Assembly (NCBI RefSeq): GCF_030433895.1
Contig: NZ_JARUXE010000009.1
Span: forward strand, 1 to 64,000
DNA length: 64,000 nucleotides
Direction of reading: 5' to 3'
Origin: Arthrobacter sp. PsM3
GTDB lineage: Bacteria; Actinomycetota; Actinomycetes; Actinomycetales; Micrococcaceae
The notes beneath the pieces were generated by a model. The model was given only the letters and a program-made list of their open reading frames with translations. It was not told the DNA's origin and searched no databases. Both the position numbers and the translations under genes were made by a program. Below are positions 1-9,135 of the stretch, one piece after another. Positions within the stretch are counted from its first letter, which is position 1. Each line of letters opens with the position of its first letter.

Positions 1-283
1 AAATCCTTCCGACACGACGAATTCCTCACGCTGCTGTATTCCAGCGTCGCCAGAGCCGTTCTGCGTCACGGGCAAACCAGCGCGTCGCCAGTGCCAATGC
101 GAGTCCTCGGAGCTGGAGCGGATCGCCCGCCATTGCGCGCGTCGCTGTCCGCCCGAACTCAGGCGAGCCGGGCCAGTCACGCGGCTCCAAAATCCTTCCG
201 ACACGACGAATTCCTCACGCTGCTGTATTCCAGCGTCGCCAGAGCCGTTCTGCGTCACGGGCAAACCAGCGCGTCGCCAGTGC
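1..283. repeat. 94 bp direct repeat, two copies 189 bp apart
   Basis: Bases 1-94 recur without a mismatch at 190-283, and the copies diverge right after (CAATGC against TAACGC). The first copy is cut by the window edge, so the unit may be longer or have more copies upstream. Each copy also holds the internal decamer GCGTCGCCAG twice. No convincing gene lies in 1-497; the reading frames here have no good ribosome binding site and are set by base composition. The stretch is downstream of map on the minus strand. Confidence 0.85.
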
Positions 284-303
284 TAACGCGGAGCGAATGA
301 CTG

Positions 304-421
304 GGGCACCGGGGCGGTTCTCAGCCGCTGGTGCGTCGCAGCCGGGCACAGGGGCAGGTCTCAGGCGCTGGCGTCACAGCTGGGCACCGGGGCGGGTCTC
401 AGGCGCTGGCGCGCCACAGCC
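304..421. repeat. Imperfect tandem repeat, three copies of about 39 bp
   Basis: Three adjacent imperfect copies start at 304, 344 and 382, each opening with GGGCAC and carrying a TCTCAGSCGCTGG-like core. Spacings of 40 and 38 bp are not multiples of three, so this is not a protein repeat. It lies between the 94 bp repeat and the 3' end of map. No spacer structure is present, so it is not a CRISPR array. Confidence 0.7.
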
Positions 422-497
422 CGGCGGCGGATCGGAGGCGACGCCGGTGCCCTGCGGCGAGGCGCCAGATCCACGACGCGCCGCCGCGCGCCGGAGG

Positions 498-1325
498 TCA
501 GGGAATCGGGACGGGCACGACGCCGAGCGGGGCCAGTTTCGCCGCACCGCCGTCGGGCGCGGACAGGACCCAGATGCCCTTCTCGTGGACAGCCACGGAG
601 TGCTCCCACTGGCAGGACCGCTTGCCGTCCGTGGTCACGACCGTCCAGTCATCCTCAAGCACGGCGGTCTCAATGCTTCCTCGCACCAGCATGGGCTCGA
701 TGGCCAGGCACAGCCCCGGGCGGATCTTCGGGCCGCGGTGGTTGGTGCGGTAGTTCGGCACGTCCGGGGACATGTGCATCTCGGAGCCAATCCCGTGGCC
801 CACGTAGTCCTCGAGGATGCCCAGCGGTTTGCCGGGCACCGAGGACACATATTCGTCCACGGCGTTGCCGATGTCGCCGACGAACTTGCCGGTCGCCAAG
901 GCGGCAATCCCGTGCCACATTGCGGCCTCGGTGACGTCGGAGAGCCGCTGGTCCTCGGGGTCGGCGGTGCCGACGATCACGGTGCGGGCCGAGTCGGAGT
1001 GCCAACCGTCAAGGATCGCGCCGCCGTCGATCGAGAGGATATCCCCGTCCTGCAGGACGCGTTCGCCGGGGATGCCGTGCACGACTTCCTCGTTGACCGA
1101 GGTGCAGATAGTGGCGGGGAAGCCGTGGTAGCCAAGGAAATTGGAGGTGGCGCCAGCGTCTTTGAGGACCGCGGCGAACACGGCGTCGAGGTCCTTGGTT
1201 GTCTTCCCCGGGGCGGCAGCGGCCACGGCGGCGTCGAGCGCGCGGCTGAGCACCAGCCCGGCCGCGTGCATGGAGCGCATCTGGGCGTTGGTCTTGTATT
1301 CGATGCGTGGCTGGCCGAATGCCAT
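498..1325 (-). CDS. map: Type I methionine aminopeptidase
   Basis: This cytosolic enzyme removes the N-terminal methionine from new proteins with small second residues. The 275-residue product has the five metal ligands of the pita-bread fold: D100, D111, H177, E210 and E241, plus the substrate-contacting H83. The start at 1325 (MAFGQPRIEY) follows an AAGGAAG ribosome binding site; a longer frame begins upstream at 1376 but adds residues unlike the family. The gene follows adk and secY on the same strand, the usual secY-adk-map order, but a 15 bp hairpin separates it from adk. Confidence 0.95.
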   Translation of the reverse strand: MAFGQPRIEYKTNAQMRSMHAAGLVLSRALDAAVAAAAPGKTTKDLDAVFAAVLKDAGATSNFLGYHGFPATICTSVNEEVVHGIPGERVLQDGDILSIDGGAILDGWHSDSARTVIVGTADPEDQRLSDVTEAAMWHGIAALATGKFVGDIGNAVDEYVSSVPGKPLGILEDYVGHGIGSEMHMSPDVPNYRTNHRGPKIRPGLCLAIEPMLVRGSIETAVLEDDWTVVTTDGKRSCQWEHSVAVHEKGIWVLSAPDGGAAKLAPLGVVPVPIP

Positions 1326-1381
1326 CCGCGACTTCCTTTCGTTGGGGCTGTGCCGCCCCGGGAGGCGGACGGCCAAATGGC

Positions 1382-1415
1382 TGAGGCCCCTCCCGGTGTC
1401 CCGGGAGGGGCCTCA
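1382..1415. terminator. 15 bp hairpin between adk and map
   Basis: Arms 1382-1396 and 1401-1415 are perfectly complementary with a TGTC loop. Neither strand has a long T run after the stem. It may trim or attenuate transcription from adk into map. Confidence 0.6.
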
Positions 1416-1431
1416 AAGTTCGCGGCCTGAA

Positions 1432-2010
1432 TCAGGCCGACTGCGCCGCTTTGATGGCTTCCATGACGCGGTCGGTGACCTCGTCGATGCCGCCGATGCC
1501 GTCGACGCGGGTCAGGATGCCTCGGTCGGCATACTTCGCGACTACAGCCTCCGTCTGGCCGTGGTACAGATCCAGGCGGTGCCGGATGACGGCCTCGTTG
1601 TCGTCGGTGCGTCCGGTTTCCAGGGCGCGGCCCAACAGGCGGGTGACGAGTTCCTCGTCGTCGGCCGTGAGCTGCAGGACGACGTCGAGCTTCTGGTCGC
1701 CGTCGGCCAGGATCCCGTCGAGGTAATCCACCTGCGCGGTGGTGCGCGGGTAGCCGTCCAGGAGGAAGCCGTTCTCGACGTCGTCCTCGCCGAGGCGGTC
1801 GCGGACCATCTTGTTGGTCACGCTGTCCGGGACGAAATCGCCCGCGTCCATGTACTTCTTGGCTTCAATGCCAAGCGGGGTCTCACCCTTAACGTTGGCG
1901 CGGAAGATGTCTCCCGTGGAAATCGCTATGACGCCGAGGCGCTCTGAAATGCGCTCCGCCTGCGTTCCCTTGCCGGATCCGGGAGGTCCGATAATCAACA
2001 TTCTCGTCAT
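1432..2010 (-). CDS. adk: Adenylate kinase
   Basis: It interconverts ATP and AMP with two ADP and keeps the adenylate pool balanced. The 192-residue protein has the Walker A loop GPPGSGKGTQ at residues 8-17, the AMP-binding DIFR segment, and the DGYPRT motif. The LID segment is short and has no zinc cysteines, as in other actinobacterial short-form enzymes. The start codon overlaps the secY stop in an ATGA tetranucleotide, which indicates translational coupling with secY. Confidence 0.97.
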   Translation of the reverse strand: MTRMLIIGPPGSGKGTQAERISERLGVIAISTGDIFRANVKGETPLGIEAKKYMDAGDFVPDSVTNKMVRDRLGEDDVENGFLLDGYPRTTAQVDYLDGILADGDQKLDVVLQLTADDEELVTRLLGRALETGRTDDNEAVIRHRLDLYHGQTEAVVAKYADRGILTRVDGIGGIDEVTDRVMEAIKAAQSA

Positions 2011-3317
2011 CGCAAAAGCCCTTCGTAGTGACGCTGCTGTAGCTGCGCATCTATCTGCTTGACGGTCTCCAAACCGACGCCGACCATGATCAGGATCGAG
2101 GTGCCACCGAACGGGAAGTTCTGGTTGGCATTGATCAGGACCAGTGCGACCAGCGGGATCAGTGCAACAAAGCCCAGGTACATGGCCCCCGGGAGGGTGA
2201 TCCTGGAAAGCACATACTGCAGGTAATCCGCGGTCGGCTTGCCGGCACGGATACCCGGAATGAAGCCGCCGTACTTCTTCATGTTGTCAGAAACTTCTTC
2301 AGGGTTGAAAGTGATCGCAACATAGAAGTAAGTGAAGAACACAATCATGGCGAAGTAGAGCACCATGTAGATCGGGTGGTCACCGCGGGTCAGGTTGTTG
2401 TTGATCCACTCAACCCACGGTGCCATTGCCTCGCCCGGCTTGGGCTGGTTGAACTGCGAGATCAGGCCCGGCAGGTACAGCATCGAGGATGCGAAGATGA
2501 CGGGCACGACGCCGGCCATGTTCACCTTGATGGGGATGTACGTGCTGGTGCCGCCCACGGTGCGGCGGCCAATCATCCGCTTGGCGTACTGCACCGGGAT
2601 GCGGCGCTGGGACTGCTCCACAAAGACCACCGCGGCCACGGTCAGCAGGCCGATGACCAGGACCATAAAGAACGTCCCCGGACCCTGCGAGGTCCAGATG
2701 GCACCCAGCGAGGTGGGGAAGCTCGAGACGATGGAGGTGAAGATCAGCAGCGACATGCCGTTGCCGACACCCTTTTCCGTCACCAGCTCACCCATCCACA
2801 TGATGAGGCCGGTGCCGGCCGTCAGCGTGATGACGATGAGGATCGTGGTGATGATGCTGTCATCGGGGATGACCGGAAGCTGGCAGTTCGGCAGCAGCTG
2901 GCCGGAACGGGCCAGGGACACGAGGGTCGTGGCGTTCAGCAGGCCCAGGGCGATCGTGAGGTAACGCGTGTACTGCGTCAGCTTCGACTGGCCCGAGGCG
3001 CCTTCGTCGTACAGCTCCTGGAACCGGGGAATGACCACCCGGAGCAGCTGGACGATGATGCTCGCCGTGATGTACGGCATGATGCCCAGGGCGAAGACGG
3101 ACACCTGCAGCAGTGCACCGCCGCTGAACAGGTTGACGAGCTGGTAAATGCCGCCCGAGGTCTGACCGTTCTGCAAGCATTGCTGGACATTCTGGTAGCT
3201 CACACCAGGCGAGGGGATGAAGGCACCCAAGCGGAAGATTGTGATGATTGCCAGCGTGAACAACAACTTGCGTCGCAGATCAGGCGTGCGAAAGGCCCGG
3301 CCAAATGCGCTAAGCAA
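2007..3317 (-). CDS. secY: Protein translocase channel subunit SecY
   Basis: This is the pore subunit of the SecYEG translocon in the cytoplasmic membrane. The 436-residue product shows about ten membrane segments, the plug region after the first one, and the SecY hallmarks SPGVSYQN and the loop following RRIPVQYAKR. The best start is TTG at 3317, four bases after an AGGAGG ribosome binding site. A terminator lies upstream after rplO, so secY-adk is probably its own transcription unit. Confidence 0.96.
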   Translation of the reverse strand: MLSAFGRAFRTPDLRRKLLFTLAIITIFRLGAFIPSPGVSYQNVQQCLQNGQTSGGIYQLVNLFSGGALLQVSVFALGIMPYITASIIVQLLRVVIPRFQELYDEGASGQSKLTQYTRYLTIALGLLNATTLVSLARSGQLLPNCQLPVIPDDSIITTILIVITLTAGTGLIMWMGELVTEKGVGNGMSLLIFTSIVSSFPTSLGAIWTSQGPGTFFMVLVIGLLTVAAVVFVEQSQRRIPVQYAKRMIGRRTVGGTSTYIPIKVNMAGVVPVIFASSMLYLPGLISQFNQPKPGEAMAPWVEWINNNLTRGDHPIYMVLYFAMIVFFTYFYVAITFNPEEVSDNMKKYGGFIPGIRAGKPTADYLQYVLSRITLPGAMYLGFVALIPLVALVLINANQNFPFGGTSILIMVGVGLETVKQIDAQLQQRHYEGLLR

Positions 3318-3376
3318 GCGTCCTCCTGAGTAATAAGTAAAGTCGTGTGAGATAGGTCAAATAAACCCAACAACCG

Positions 3377-3401
3377 AGTCTAGCGGGTGGACGCGCCCCG
3401 C
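3377..3401 (-). promoter_or_regulatory. Candidate secY promoter
   Basis: On the minus strand a TAGACT -10 hexamer (3377-3382) lies 60 bases before the secY start. The -35 match is poor (TTGTTC with a 19 bp spacer is the best). The rplO terminator just upstream makes a promoter here necessary. The -10 call is tentative. Confidence 0.35.
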
Positions 3402-3420
3402 GAACAATCGCCGGGCCCTG

Positions 3421-3470
3421 AAAATAAAAAAACTCCCGGCGCCCTGGGCCTGAGCCCCGGGTGCCGGGAG
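3421..3470 (-). terminator. Intrinsic terminator after rplO
   Basis: Read on the minus strand, a GC-rich hairpin (3433-3470, arms around CTCCCGG and CCGGGAG) is followed by TTTTTTTATTTT. This is a classic rho-independent terminator and closes the spc operon before secY. Confidence 0.85.
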
Positions 3471-3502
3471 TTTTCACAACGGGCAACTGCCCCGCCGCCT
3501 CG

Positions 3503-3997
3503 TTAGAGGGCGGTGGTGCTTCCGCCTGCTGCAGCAATCTTTTCTGCGGCGCTGGCCGAGAATGCGTGGACGGTGACGTCAACCTTGACGGTGATGTCGC
3601 CGGTGCCAAGCACCTTGACGGGCTGGTTCTTGCGAACAGCACCCTTTTCGACCAGGTTCTCCACGGTGACTGCGCCACCTTCCGGGAACAGCTCGTTGAG
3701 CTTGTCCAGGTTTACAACCTGGTACTCAACCCGGAACGGGTTCTTGAAGCCGCGCAGCTTCGGCAGGCGCATGTGCAGCGGCAGCTGGCCGCCGGCAAAG
3801 CCAGCCTTGATCTGGTAGCGGGCCTTCGTACCCTTGGTACCGCGACCAGCGGTCTTACCCTTGGAACCTTCACCACGACCAACTCGGGTCTTGGCGGTCT
3901 TGGCACCCGGGGCGGGACGCAGGTGGTGCACCTTCAGTGCGTTCTGCTTCTCAGCAGCGGCGCCCTGTGCCTTCTCGGCGGTGTTCTTCTCTGCCAT
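3503..3997 (-). CDS. rplO: 50S ribosomal protein L15
   Basis: L15 is a late-assembly protein of the large subunit. The 164-residue chain has a typical Gly-rich basic loop at about residues 39-57 ([17 protein letters not shown]) and a C-terminal L15 fold. It carries about 20 extra Ala/Lys/Glu-rich residues at the N-terminus. A GGAGG ribosome binding site precedes the ATG, and the gene abuts the rpmD stop codon. Confidence 0.96.
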   Translation of the reverse strand: MAEKNTAEKAQGAAAEKQNALKVHHLRPAPGAKTAKTRVGRGEGSKGKTAGRGTKGTKARYQIKAGFAGGQLPLHMRLPKLRGFKNPFRVEYQVVNLDKLNELFPEGGAVTVENLVEKGAVRKNQPVKVLGTGDITVKVDVTVHAFSASAAEKIAAAGGSTTAL

Positions 3998-4213
3998 TTA
4001 CTTCGCCTCCTCTACCTTTACCAGGTGCGGAACCGTGTTGAGCATCCCGACGGTCACGGCGTCGGCGGTGCGGACAACGGTGTGTCCGATCCGCTTCAGG
4101 CCGAGGGACCGCAGGGTGTCGCGCTGGTTCTGCTTGCCGCCAATGGCGGACCTGATCTGAGTGATCTCCAACTTTGCGTCGGAGATAAGCACGTTCTTAG
4201 CCAACTCAGACAC
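3998..4213 (-). CDS. rpmD: 50S ribosomal protein L30
   Basis: A 71-residue L30 of the short bacterial type ([20 protein letters not shown], then [12 protein letters not shown]). It overlaps the end of rpsE by 8 bases and directly abuts rplO, as expected for coupled translation in the spc operon. Confidence 0.94.
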   Translation of the reverse strand: MSELAKNVLISDAKLEITQIRSAIGGKQNQRDTLRSLGLKRIGHTVVRTADAVTVGMLNTVPHLVKVEEAK

Positions 4214-4919
4214 CTGCCTTCTGGTTCAAAAGCGCCTTCACCATTGCCGGCGGAGCGATCTCGTCGAGCGGGAGGCCGCGGCGTGCTGCCACTGCTGCCG
4301 GCTCTTCGAGGCGCTTCAGCGCGTCAACAGTCGCGTGCACGATGTTGATGGCGTTGGAAGATCCGAGCGACTTGGAGAGGATGTCGTGGATGCCCACGCA
4401 CTCCAGTACTGCACGGACCGGACCGCCGGCGATAACACCGGTACCGGCGGAAGCCGGACGCAGCATGACGACGCCTGCGGCGGCCTCACCCTGTACGCGG
4501 TGCGGGATGGTGCTGCCGATGCGGGGAACGCGGAAGAAGGACTTCTTGGCTTCTTCGACGCCCTTCGCAATTGCGGCAGGAACTTCCTTAGCCTTGCCGT
4601 AGCCAACGCCGACCATACCGTTGCCGTCACCGACGACGACGAGGGCGGTGAAGCTGAAGCGACGACCACCCTTGACGACCTTGGAAACACGGTTGATGGT
4701 TACGACGCGCTCTACGAACTGGCTCTTTTCGGCTTCGCGGCCACCATCGCGGCCACCACGGCCACCACGGTCGCCACGGCCCTGGCCGCGGTCGCCACGC
4801 TCGCCACGACGAGCAGCGCCACCACGGGCGCCGTCAGTGGTAGCAGGCGCAGCGGTCTCCGTTGCCGGAGCAGCTACAGCTTCAGTCACCTGAATGTCCT
4901 TTTCGTTATTTTCGGTCAC
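4206..4919 (-). CDS. rpsE: 30S ribosomal protein S5 with RG-rich N-terminal extension
   Basis: S5 sits at the mRNA entry of the small subunit and affects decoding fidelity. The conserved S5 fold starts near residue 66 ([20 protein letters not shown]) and runs to the C-terminus. In front is about 65 extra residues: an Ala/Thr stretch, then an Arg/Gly-rich segment at about residues 33-61. At 237 residues it is well above the usual 160-200. The start overlaps the rplR stop by 4 bases. Confidence 0.95.
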   Translation of the reverse strand: MTENNEKDIQVTEAVAAPATETAAPATTDGARGGAARRGERGDRGQGRGDRGGRGGRDGGREAEKSQFVERVVTINRVSKVVKGGRRFSFTALVVVGDGNGMVGVGYGKAKEVPAAIAKGVEEAKKSFFRVPRIGSTIPHRVQGEAAAGVVMLRPASAGTGVIAGGPVRAVLECVGIHDILSKSLGSSNAINIVHATVDALKRLEEPAAVAARRGLPLDEIAPPAMVKALLNQKAGV

Positions 4920-5299
4920 AGTGACAGCCCACCTTCACGTGCGCCGTCAGCGACGGCGGCGATCCGGCCGTGGTACTTGTTACCACCGCGGTCGAAGACA
5001 ACGGCTTCGATACCGGCGGCCTTGGCGCGCTCGGCGACGAGCTCGCCAACGCGCTTGGCCTTGGCAGTCTTGTCACCTTCGAATGCACGAAGGTCGGCTT
5101 CCAAAGTGGAGGCGCTCGCTACGGTCAGGCCCTGGGTGTCATCGACAACCTGGACGAATACGTGGCGTGCGGAGCGGTTGACGACCAGACGAGGACGTAC
5201 AGCCGTTCCGGAAATGCGCTTGCGGATACGAAGCTGGCGGCGGCTGCGCTGGGCAGACTTGCTCTTGTTCGTACGCTTCTTGTTAATTGCGATCGCCAT
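4916..5299 (-). CDS. rplR: 50S ribosomal protein L18
   Basis: L18 binds 5S rRNA together with L5. The 127-residue product has a strongly basic N-terminus (residues 7-29) and the L18 fold with [18 protein letters not shown]. It lies between rplF and rpsE with a 4-base overlap downstream. Confidence 0.95.
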   Translation of the reverse strand: MAIAINKKRTNKSKSAQRSRRQLRIRKRISGTAVRPRLVVNRSARHVFVQVVDDTQGLTVASASTLEADLRAFEGDKTAKAKRVGELVAERAKAAGIEAVVFDRGGNKYHGRIAAVADGAREGGLSL

Positions 5300-5301
5300 G
5301 G

Positions 5302-5838
5302 TTACTTACCAGCCTTTCCGACCTTGCGGCGGATGACTTCGCCTGCGTAACGGATGCCCTTGCCCTTGTAGGGGTCCGGCTTCCGCAGCTTGCGAATGTT
5401 GGCAGCAACCTCGCCGACCTGCTGCTTGGAGATGCCTGAAACAGAGAGCTTGGTCGGGGTCTCTACTGCAAAGGTGATGCCGTTCGGTGCCGAGACGCTG
5501 ACCGGGTGGCTGTAGCCCAGAGCGAACTCCAGGTCAGAACCCTTTGCCTGAACGCGGTAACCGGTTCCGACAATTTCGAGCTTCTTCTCGTAGCCTGCGG
5601 TGACACCCTGGATCATGTTGGCGATCAGGGTGCGGGTCAGGCCGTGCAGCGAACGTGAGGCGCGCTCGTCGTTCGGGCGGGCGACAGTCAGGGTGCCATC
5701 TTCCAGGGAAACCTCGATCGGGCTGGGCACAGTGTGGCTCAGCTCGCCTTTGGATCCCTTGACGTTGACGACAGAGCCGTCAACCTTGACCTCAACGCCG
5801 GCAGGAACGGTGATGGGGAGACGTCCAATACGTGACAT
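5302..5838 (-). CDS. rplF: 50S ribosomal protein L6
   Basis: L6 lies near the factor-binding stalk base of the large subunit. The 178-residue chain holds the two tandem L6 domains and ends with the family signature [11 protein letters not shown] followed by a basic tail. Length and order in the spc operon are standard. Confidence 0.97.
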   Translation of the reverse strand: MSRIGRLPITVPAGVEVKVDGSVVNVKGSKGELSHTVPSPIEVSLEDGTLTVARPNDERASRSLHGLTRTLIANMIQGVTAGYEKKLEIVGTGYRVQAKGSDLEFALGYSHPVSVSAPNGITFAVETPTKLSVSGISKQQVGEVAANIRKLRKPDPYKGKGIRYAGEVIRRKVGKAGK

Positions 5839-5856
5839 TATTCTCTTCCTTTCCCG

Positions 5857-6255
5857 TTACCAGACGTAAGCGAGGACTTCGCCGCCCACGCCCTTCTTGC
5901 CGGCCTGCTTGTCAGTCAAGAGGCCGGAAGAGGTGGACAGGATTGCGACACCCAGGCCACCGAGCACGTGCGGCAGGTTGGTGGACTTTGCGTAAACGCG
6001 CAGTCCCGGCTTGGAAATACGACGAACGCCAGCGATTGAACGCTCGCGGTTCGGACCGAACTTGAGCTCGAGGGTCAGCTTCTTGCCAACCTCCGCGTCT
6101 TCTTCTTTCCAGGAGGCGATGTAACCTTCGGCCTTCAGGATGTCGGCAACGCGTGCCTTGAGCTTGCTGTACGGCATGGACACGGAATCGTGGTATGCCG
6201 AGTTTGCGTTGCGCAGACGCGTAAGCATGTCTGCGACGGGATCTGTCATTGTCAT
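5857..6255 (-). CDS. rpsH: 30S ribosomal protein S8
   Basis: S8 binds the central domain of 16S rRNA and, in enterobacteria, represses the spc operon. The 132-residue chain starts [18 protein letters not shown] and has the C-terminal S8 signature [12 protein letters not shown]. It follows rplE directly, with no rpsN in the 92-base gap. Confidence 0.97.
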   Translation of the reverse strand: MTMTDPVADMLTRLRNANSAYHDSVSMPYSKLKARVADILKAEGYIASWKEEDAEVGKKLTLELKFGPNRERSIAGVRRISKPGLRVYAKSTNLPHVLGGLGVAILSTSSGLLTDKQAGKKGVGGEVLAYVW

Positions 6256-6347
6256 GGTGGGCTCTTGCCCTTCCTCATAACGGTTTCCGCCGTGCAGTCT
6301 TTTTTCCCGGGGGGAACCTGCGCGGACGGACCTTTTACGTAGCTAGA

Positions 6348-6929
6348 TTAATCTTCGGTCTTGAACGGGAAGCCAAGCGCCTTGAGCAGCGCGCGGCCTT
6401 CGTCGTCGGTCTTGGCAGTGGTCACGACGGTGATGTCCATGCCGCGAACGCGGTCGATGGAATCCTGGTCGATCTCGTGGAACATAACCTGCTCGGTCAG
6501 ACCGAAGGTGTAGTTGCCGTTGCCGTCGAACTGCTTGCCGCTGAGGCCCCGGAAGTCACGGATACGCGGCAGAGCCAGCGTGACCAGACGGTCCAGGAAT
6601 TCCCACATGCGGTCCCCACGCAGAGTTGCGTGTGCACCGATCGGCATGCCTTCGCGCAGCTTGAACTGTGCGATCGACTTGCGGGCTTTGGTTACCTGCG
6701 GCTTCTGGCCGGTGATCAGGGTCAGATCGCGGACAGCGCCGTCGATCAGTTTGGAGTCCTTGGCGGCATCTCCAACACCCATGTTCACAACGACCTTGAC
6801 CAGACGGGGAACCTGGTTGACGTTCTCGTACTTGAATTCCTCAACGAGCGTGCTCTTGATGGAATCCGCGTACTTGGTCTTCAGACGAGGAACGATCTTG
6901 CTTGCCGGAGTCTCGAGAGTCTCAGTCAT
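6348..6929 (-). CDS. rplE: 50S ribosomal protein L5
   Basis: L5 binds 5S rRNA and contacts the P-site tRNA. The 193-residue product has the L5 signature around [18 protein letters not shown] 10-residue leader ([10 protein letters not shown]) precedes the conserved fold. The start shares one base with the rplX stop. Confidence 0.96.
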   Translation of the reverse strand: MTETLETPASKIVPRLKTKYADSIKSTLVEEFKYENVNQVPRLVKVVVNMGVGDAAKDSKLIDGAVRDLTLITGQKPQVTKARKSIAQFKLREGMPIGAHATLRGDRMWEFLDRLVTLALPRIRDFRGLSGKQFDGNGNYTFGLTEQVMFHEIDQDSIDRVRGMDITVVTTAKTDDEGRALLKALGFPFKTED

Positions 6930-7288
6930 TAGATGTCCTTCCCTGAGCTCTTGGCCACGCGGACACGCACGTCGCGCTTCACGCCATCGCGCTCAACGGT
7001 CTCGGTGCGGAAACCGACGCGGGTGGGCTTCTTGGTGGACGGGTCAACCAGAGCCACGTTGGAGATGTGGATCGTAGCCTCGACGACTTCGATGCCACCG
7101 GTCTTGGTGCCGCGCTGCGACTGACCGACCTTGGTGTGCTTGGTTACGCGATTAATTCCCTCGACCAACACGCGGTTGGACTCGGGGAACACGCGCAGAA
7201 CCTTGCCCTGCTTGCCTTTGTCGCCGCCGCGCTCAGCCTTGGCGCCAGTGATGACCTGAACGAGGTCACCCTTTTTGATCTTAGCCAT
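6929..7288 (-). CDS. rplX: 50S ribosomal protein L24
   Basis: L24 is an assembly-initiating protein of the large subunit. The 119-residue chain begins with a KOW motif ([20 protein letters not shown]) and keeps the bacterial C-terminal part. It is three bases downstream of rplN in the spc operon. Confidence 0.96.
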   Translation of the reverse strand: MAKIKKGDLVQVITGAKAERGGDKGKQGKVLRVFPESNRVLVEGINRVTKHTKVGQSQRGTKTGGIEVVEATIHISNVALVDPSTKKPTRVGFRTETVERDGVKRDVRVRVAKSSGKDI

Positions 7289-7291
7289 GGA

Positions 7292-7660
7292 CTAAAGCAC
7301 CTCCGGAGCCAGAGAAACGATCTTCATGAACTTCTTATCGCGAAGTTCACGACCAACCGGTCCGAAGATACGGGTACCGCGGGGGTCACCGTCGTTCTTC
7401 AGGATCACAGCTGCGTTCTCGTCAAACTTGATATAGGAACCGTCCGCACGGCGGCGTTCCTTCTTGGTACGGACGATGACAGCCTTGACGACGTCGCCCT
7501 TCTTTACGTTGCCGCCCGGAATTGCGTCCTTGACGGTAGCGACGATTACGTCGCCAATGCCTGCGTAGCGACGGCCAGATCCACCGAGAACGCGAATGGT
7601 AAGGATTTCCTTAGCACCCGTGTTGTCGGCGACCTTGAGTCGCGACTCCTGCTGAATCAC
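7292..7660 (-). CDS. rplN: 50S ribosomal protein L14
   Basis: L14 forms part of the inter-subunit bridge face. The 122-residue chain opens [20 protein letters not shown] and is the standard length. It is the first gene of the spc transcription unit: a terminator and a good promoter lie upstream. Confidence 0.97.
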   Translation of the reverse strand: MIQQESRLKVADNTGAKEILTIRVLGGSGRRYAGIGDVIVATVKDAIPGGNVKKGDVVKAVIVRTKKERRRADGSYIKFDENAAVILKNDGDPRGTRIFGPVGRELRDKKFMKIVSLAPEVL

Positions 7661-7908
7661 TATTTACTCCTTGCGTCGCGCTGGTTCTCAGACCGAAAGT
7701 CTTCCTACGGAATGAGCCTTGCGGAACGGTTGATCGGGGTGTCTCTTGACCTGCCTGGATTTTGCCAGACCAGGCCTAAACTCCCGTGCCAAAAACATTT
7801 GCTTCCCAGGCGGATTCCGACGGATCGGGGCGCAAGGGGGCACTATGCCGTGGCACGCTTGTTTACGAGGTTGATGACGGCGCACAGAGGGCGCCATACA
7901 AACTCAAA

Positions 7909-7936
7909 ATCTTAGCACGTTTAGGCCCTCAGTCAG
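7909..7936 (-). promoter_or_regulatory. Promoter for rplN-rplO (spc operon)
   Basis: On the minus strand CTGACT (7931-7936) and TAAGAT (7909-7914) are 16 bases apart, a fair sigma-70-type promoter. It sits just below the rpsQ terminator. The leader to rplN would be about 240 bases, and the interval 7661-7900 holds no gene that I can support. Confidence 0.6.
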
Positions 7937-8022
7937 AATCAGCCAATACCACAGACGACGGCGTCACGCACGGCAGCCTGCCGGCCGGTGGCCGCTGCAC
8001 TCCCCCGGCGCCCGGAAACGGG

Positions 8023-8056
8023 GAAACCCCCGCTCCCAGAAGGGAACGGGGGTTTC
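8023..8056 (-). terminator. Hairpin terminator after rpsQ
   Basis: Arms 8023-8037 and 8042-8056 pair over 15 positions with one mismatch and an AGAA loop. On the minus strand the stem ends in GGTTTC with only a short T run. It lies 26 bases past the rpsQ stop and probably ends the S10 operon. Confidence 0.7.
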
Positions 8057-8081
8057 TCGACTTACAGCATGGCTGCAGGTA

Positions 8082-8390
8082 TTACTTGGCCTTCTCGAGG
8101 ATCTCCACCAGACGCCACCGCTTGGTAGCGGAGAGCGGGCGGGTCTCGGCGAGGAGAACGAGGTCGCCGATGCCGGCGCTGTTCTCTTCGTCGTGAGCCT
8201 TGATCTTCGTGTTGCGGCGAAGAACCTTGCCGTAGAGGGCGTGCTTCACACGGTCCTCGACCTGGACAACGATGGTCTTTTCCATCTTGTCCGAGACCAC
8301 AAAACCGCGCTTCGTCTTACGGTAACCGCGCTCGTCAGCCGTAGCTGCGCCGGAAACAGTTTCCGTCACGTTCTCGTCCTTTTCGCTCAC
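8082..8390 (-). CDS. rpsQ: 30S ribosomal protein S17
   Basis: S17 is a primary 16S rRNA-binding protein. The 102-residue product has the S17 fold from about residue 24 ([20 protein letters not shown]) and a roughly 23-residue acidic/Thr-rich leader. It overlaps the end of rpmC by 4 bases and is last in the S10 unit. Confidence 0.96.
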   Translation of the reverse strand: MSEKDENVTETVSGAATADERGYRKTKRGFVVSDKMEKTIVVQVEDRVKHALYGKVLRRNTKIKAHDEENSAGIGDLVLLAETRPLSATKRWRLVEILEKAK

Positions 8391-8716
8391 TTGGAGTCCT
8401 CCTCGGTCTCAACCTTTTCAGCCTTGTCAGCCTTCTTGGTTGCAGCCTTCTTGGACTTCTTTTCTTCCTTGGCTTCCACAACCGGTGCGGCAACCTCGAC
8501 ACGAATGCCGAGCTCGCGCTCACGGAGAACGGTGTAGATGCGTGCGATGTCCTTCTTTACCGCGCGCAGCCGACCGTGGTTCTCCAGCTGGCCGGTGGCG
8601 GACTGGAAACGCAGATTGAACAGCTCTTCCTTGGCCTTACGGAGTTCCTCAACGAGTCGCTCGTTGTCGAAACCGTCCAGCTGTGCAGATGCAAGTTCCT
8701 TGGATCCTACTGACAT
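8387..8716 (-). CDS. rpmC: 50S ribosomal protein L29 with charged C-terminal tail
   Basis: L29 lies beside the peptide exit tunnel. Residues 1-70 are a normal two-helix L29 ([20 protein letters not shown], then the basic second helix). The remaining 39 residues are a Lys/Glu/Ala-rich tail, so the 109-residue chain is about 40 longer than the usual form. The start lies two bases after the rplP stop. Confidence 0.95.
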   Translation of the reverse strand: MSVGSKELASAQLDGFDNERLVEELRKAKEELFNLRFQSATGQLENHGRLRAVKKDIARIYTVLRERELGIRVEVAAPVVEAKEEKKSKKAATKKADKAEKVETEEDSK

Positions 8717-8718
8717 TT

Positions 8719-9135
8719 CTATTCACCACCTTCGCGACGCAGAATGCGTGCCTTCAACGGGAGCTTGTGGATCGCCAGGCGCAGTGCCTCGCGGGCAGTT
8801 GCTTCATCGACACCGGAGATCTCGAAGAGAACCCGGCCCGGCTTGACGTTTGAGACCCACCATTCCGGAGAACCCTTACCGGAACCCATGCGGGTTTCGG
8901 CCGGCTTCTTCGTCAGCGGACGGTCAGGATAGATGTTGATCCAGACCTTGCCGCCACGCTTGATGTGGCGGGTCATCGCGATACGGGCAGACTCGATCTG
9001 ACGGTTGGTGACGTATGCCGGGCTCAGAGCCTGGATACCCCACTCACCGAAGGAGACCTTGGTGCCGCCCGTAGCAGCGCCGGAACGACCCGGGTGGTGC
9101 TGCTTACGGTGCTTGACTCGACGTGGGATAAGCAT
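8719..9135 (-). CDS. rplP: 50S ribosomal protein L16
   Basis: L16 organises the A-site region of the large subunit. The 138-residue product has the signature segment [19 protein letters not shown] and the standard length. It abuts rpsC and precedes rpmC. Confidence 0.97.
   Translation of the reverse strand: MLIPRRVKHRKQHHPGRSGAATGGTKVSFGEWGIQALSPAYVTNRQIESARIAMTRHIKRGGKVWINIYPDRPLTKKPAETRMGSGKGSPEWWVSNVKPGRVLFEISGVDEATAREALRLAIHKLPLKARILRREGGE

Noticed and set aside
304..421. Possible CRISPR array
   Set aside because: The units are adjacent, with no unique spacers, and no cas genes are present.
297..1430. 377-residue plus-strand frame opposite map
   Set aside because: It mirrors map and starts inside the tandem repeat. 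There is no homology or start signal.
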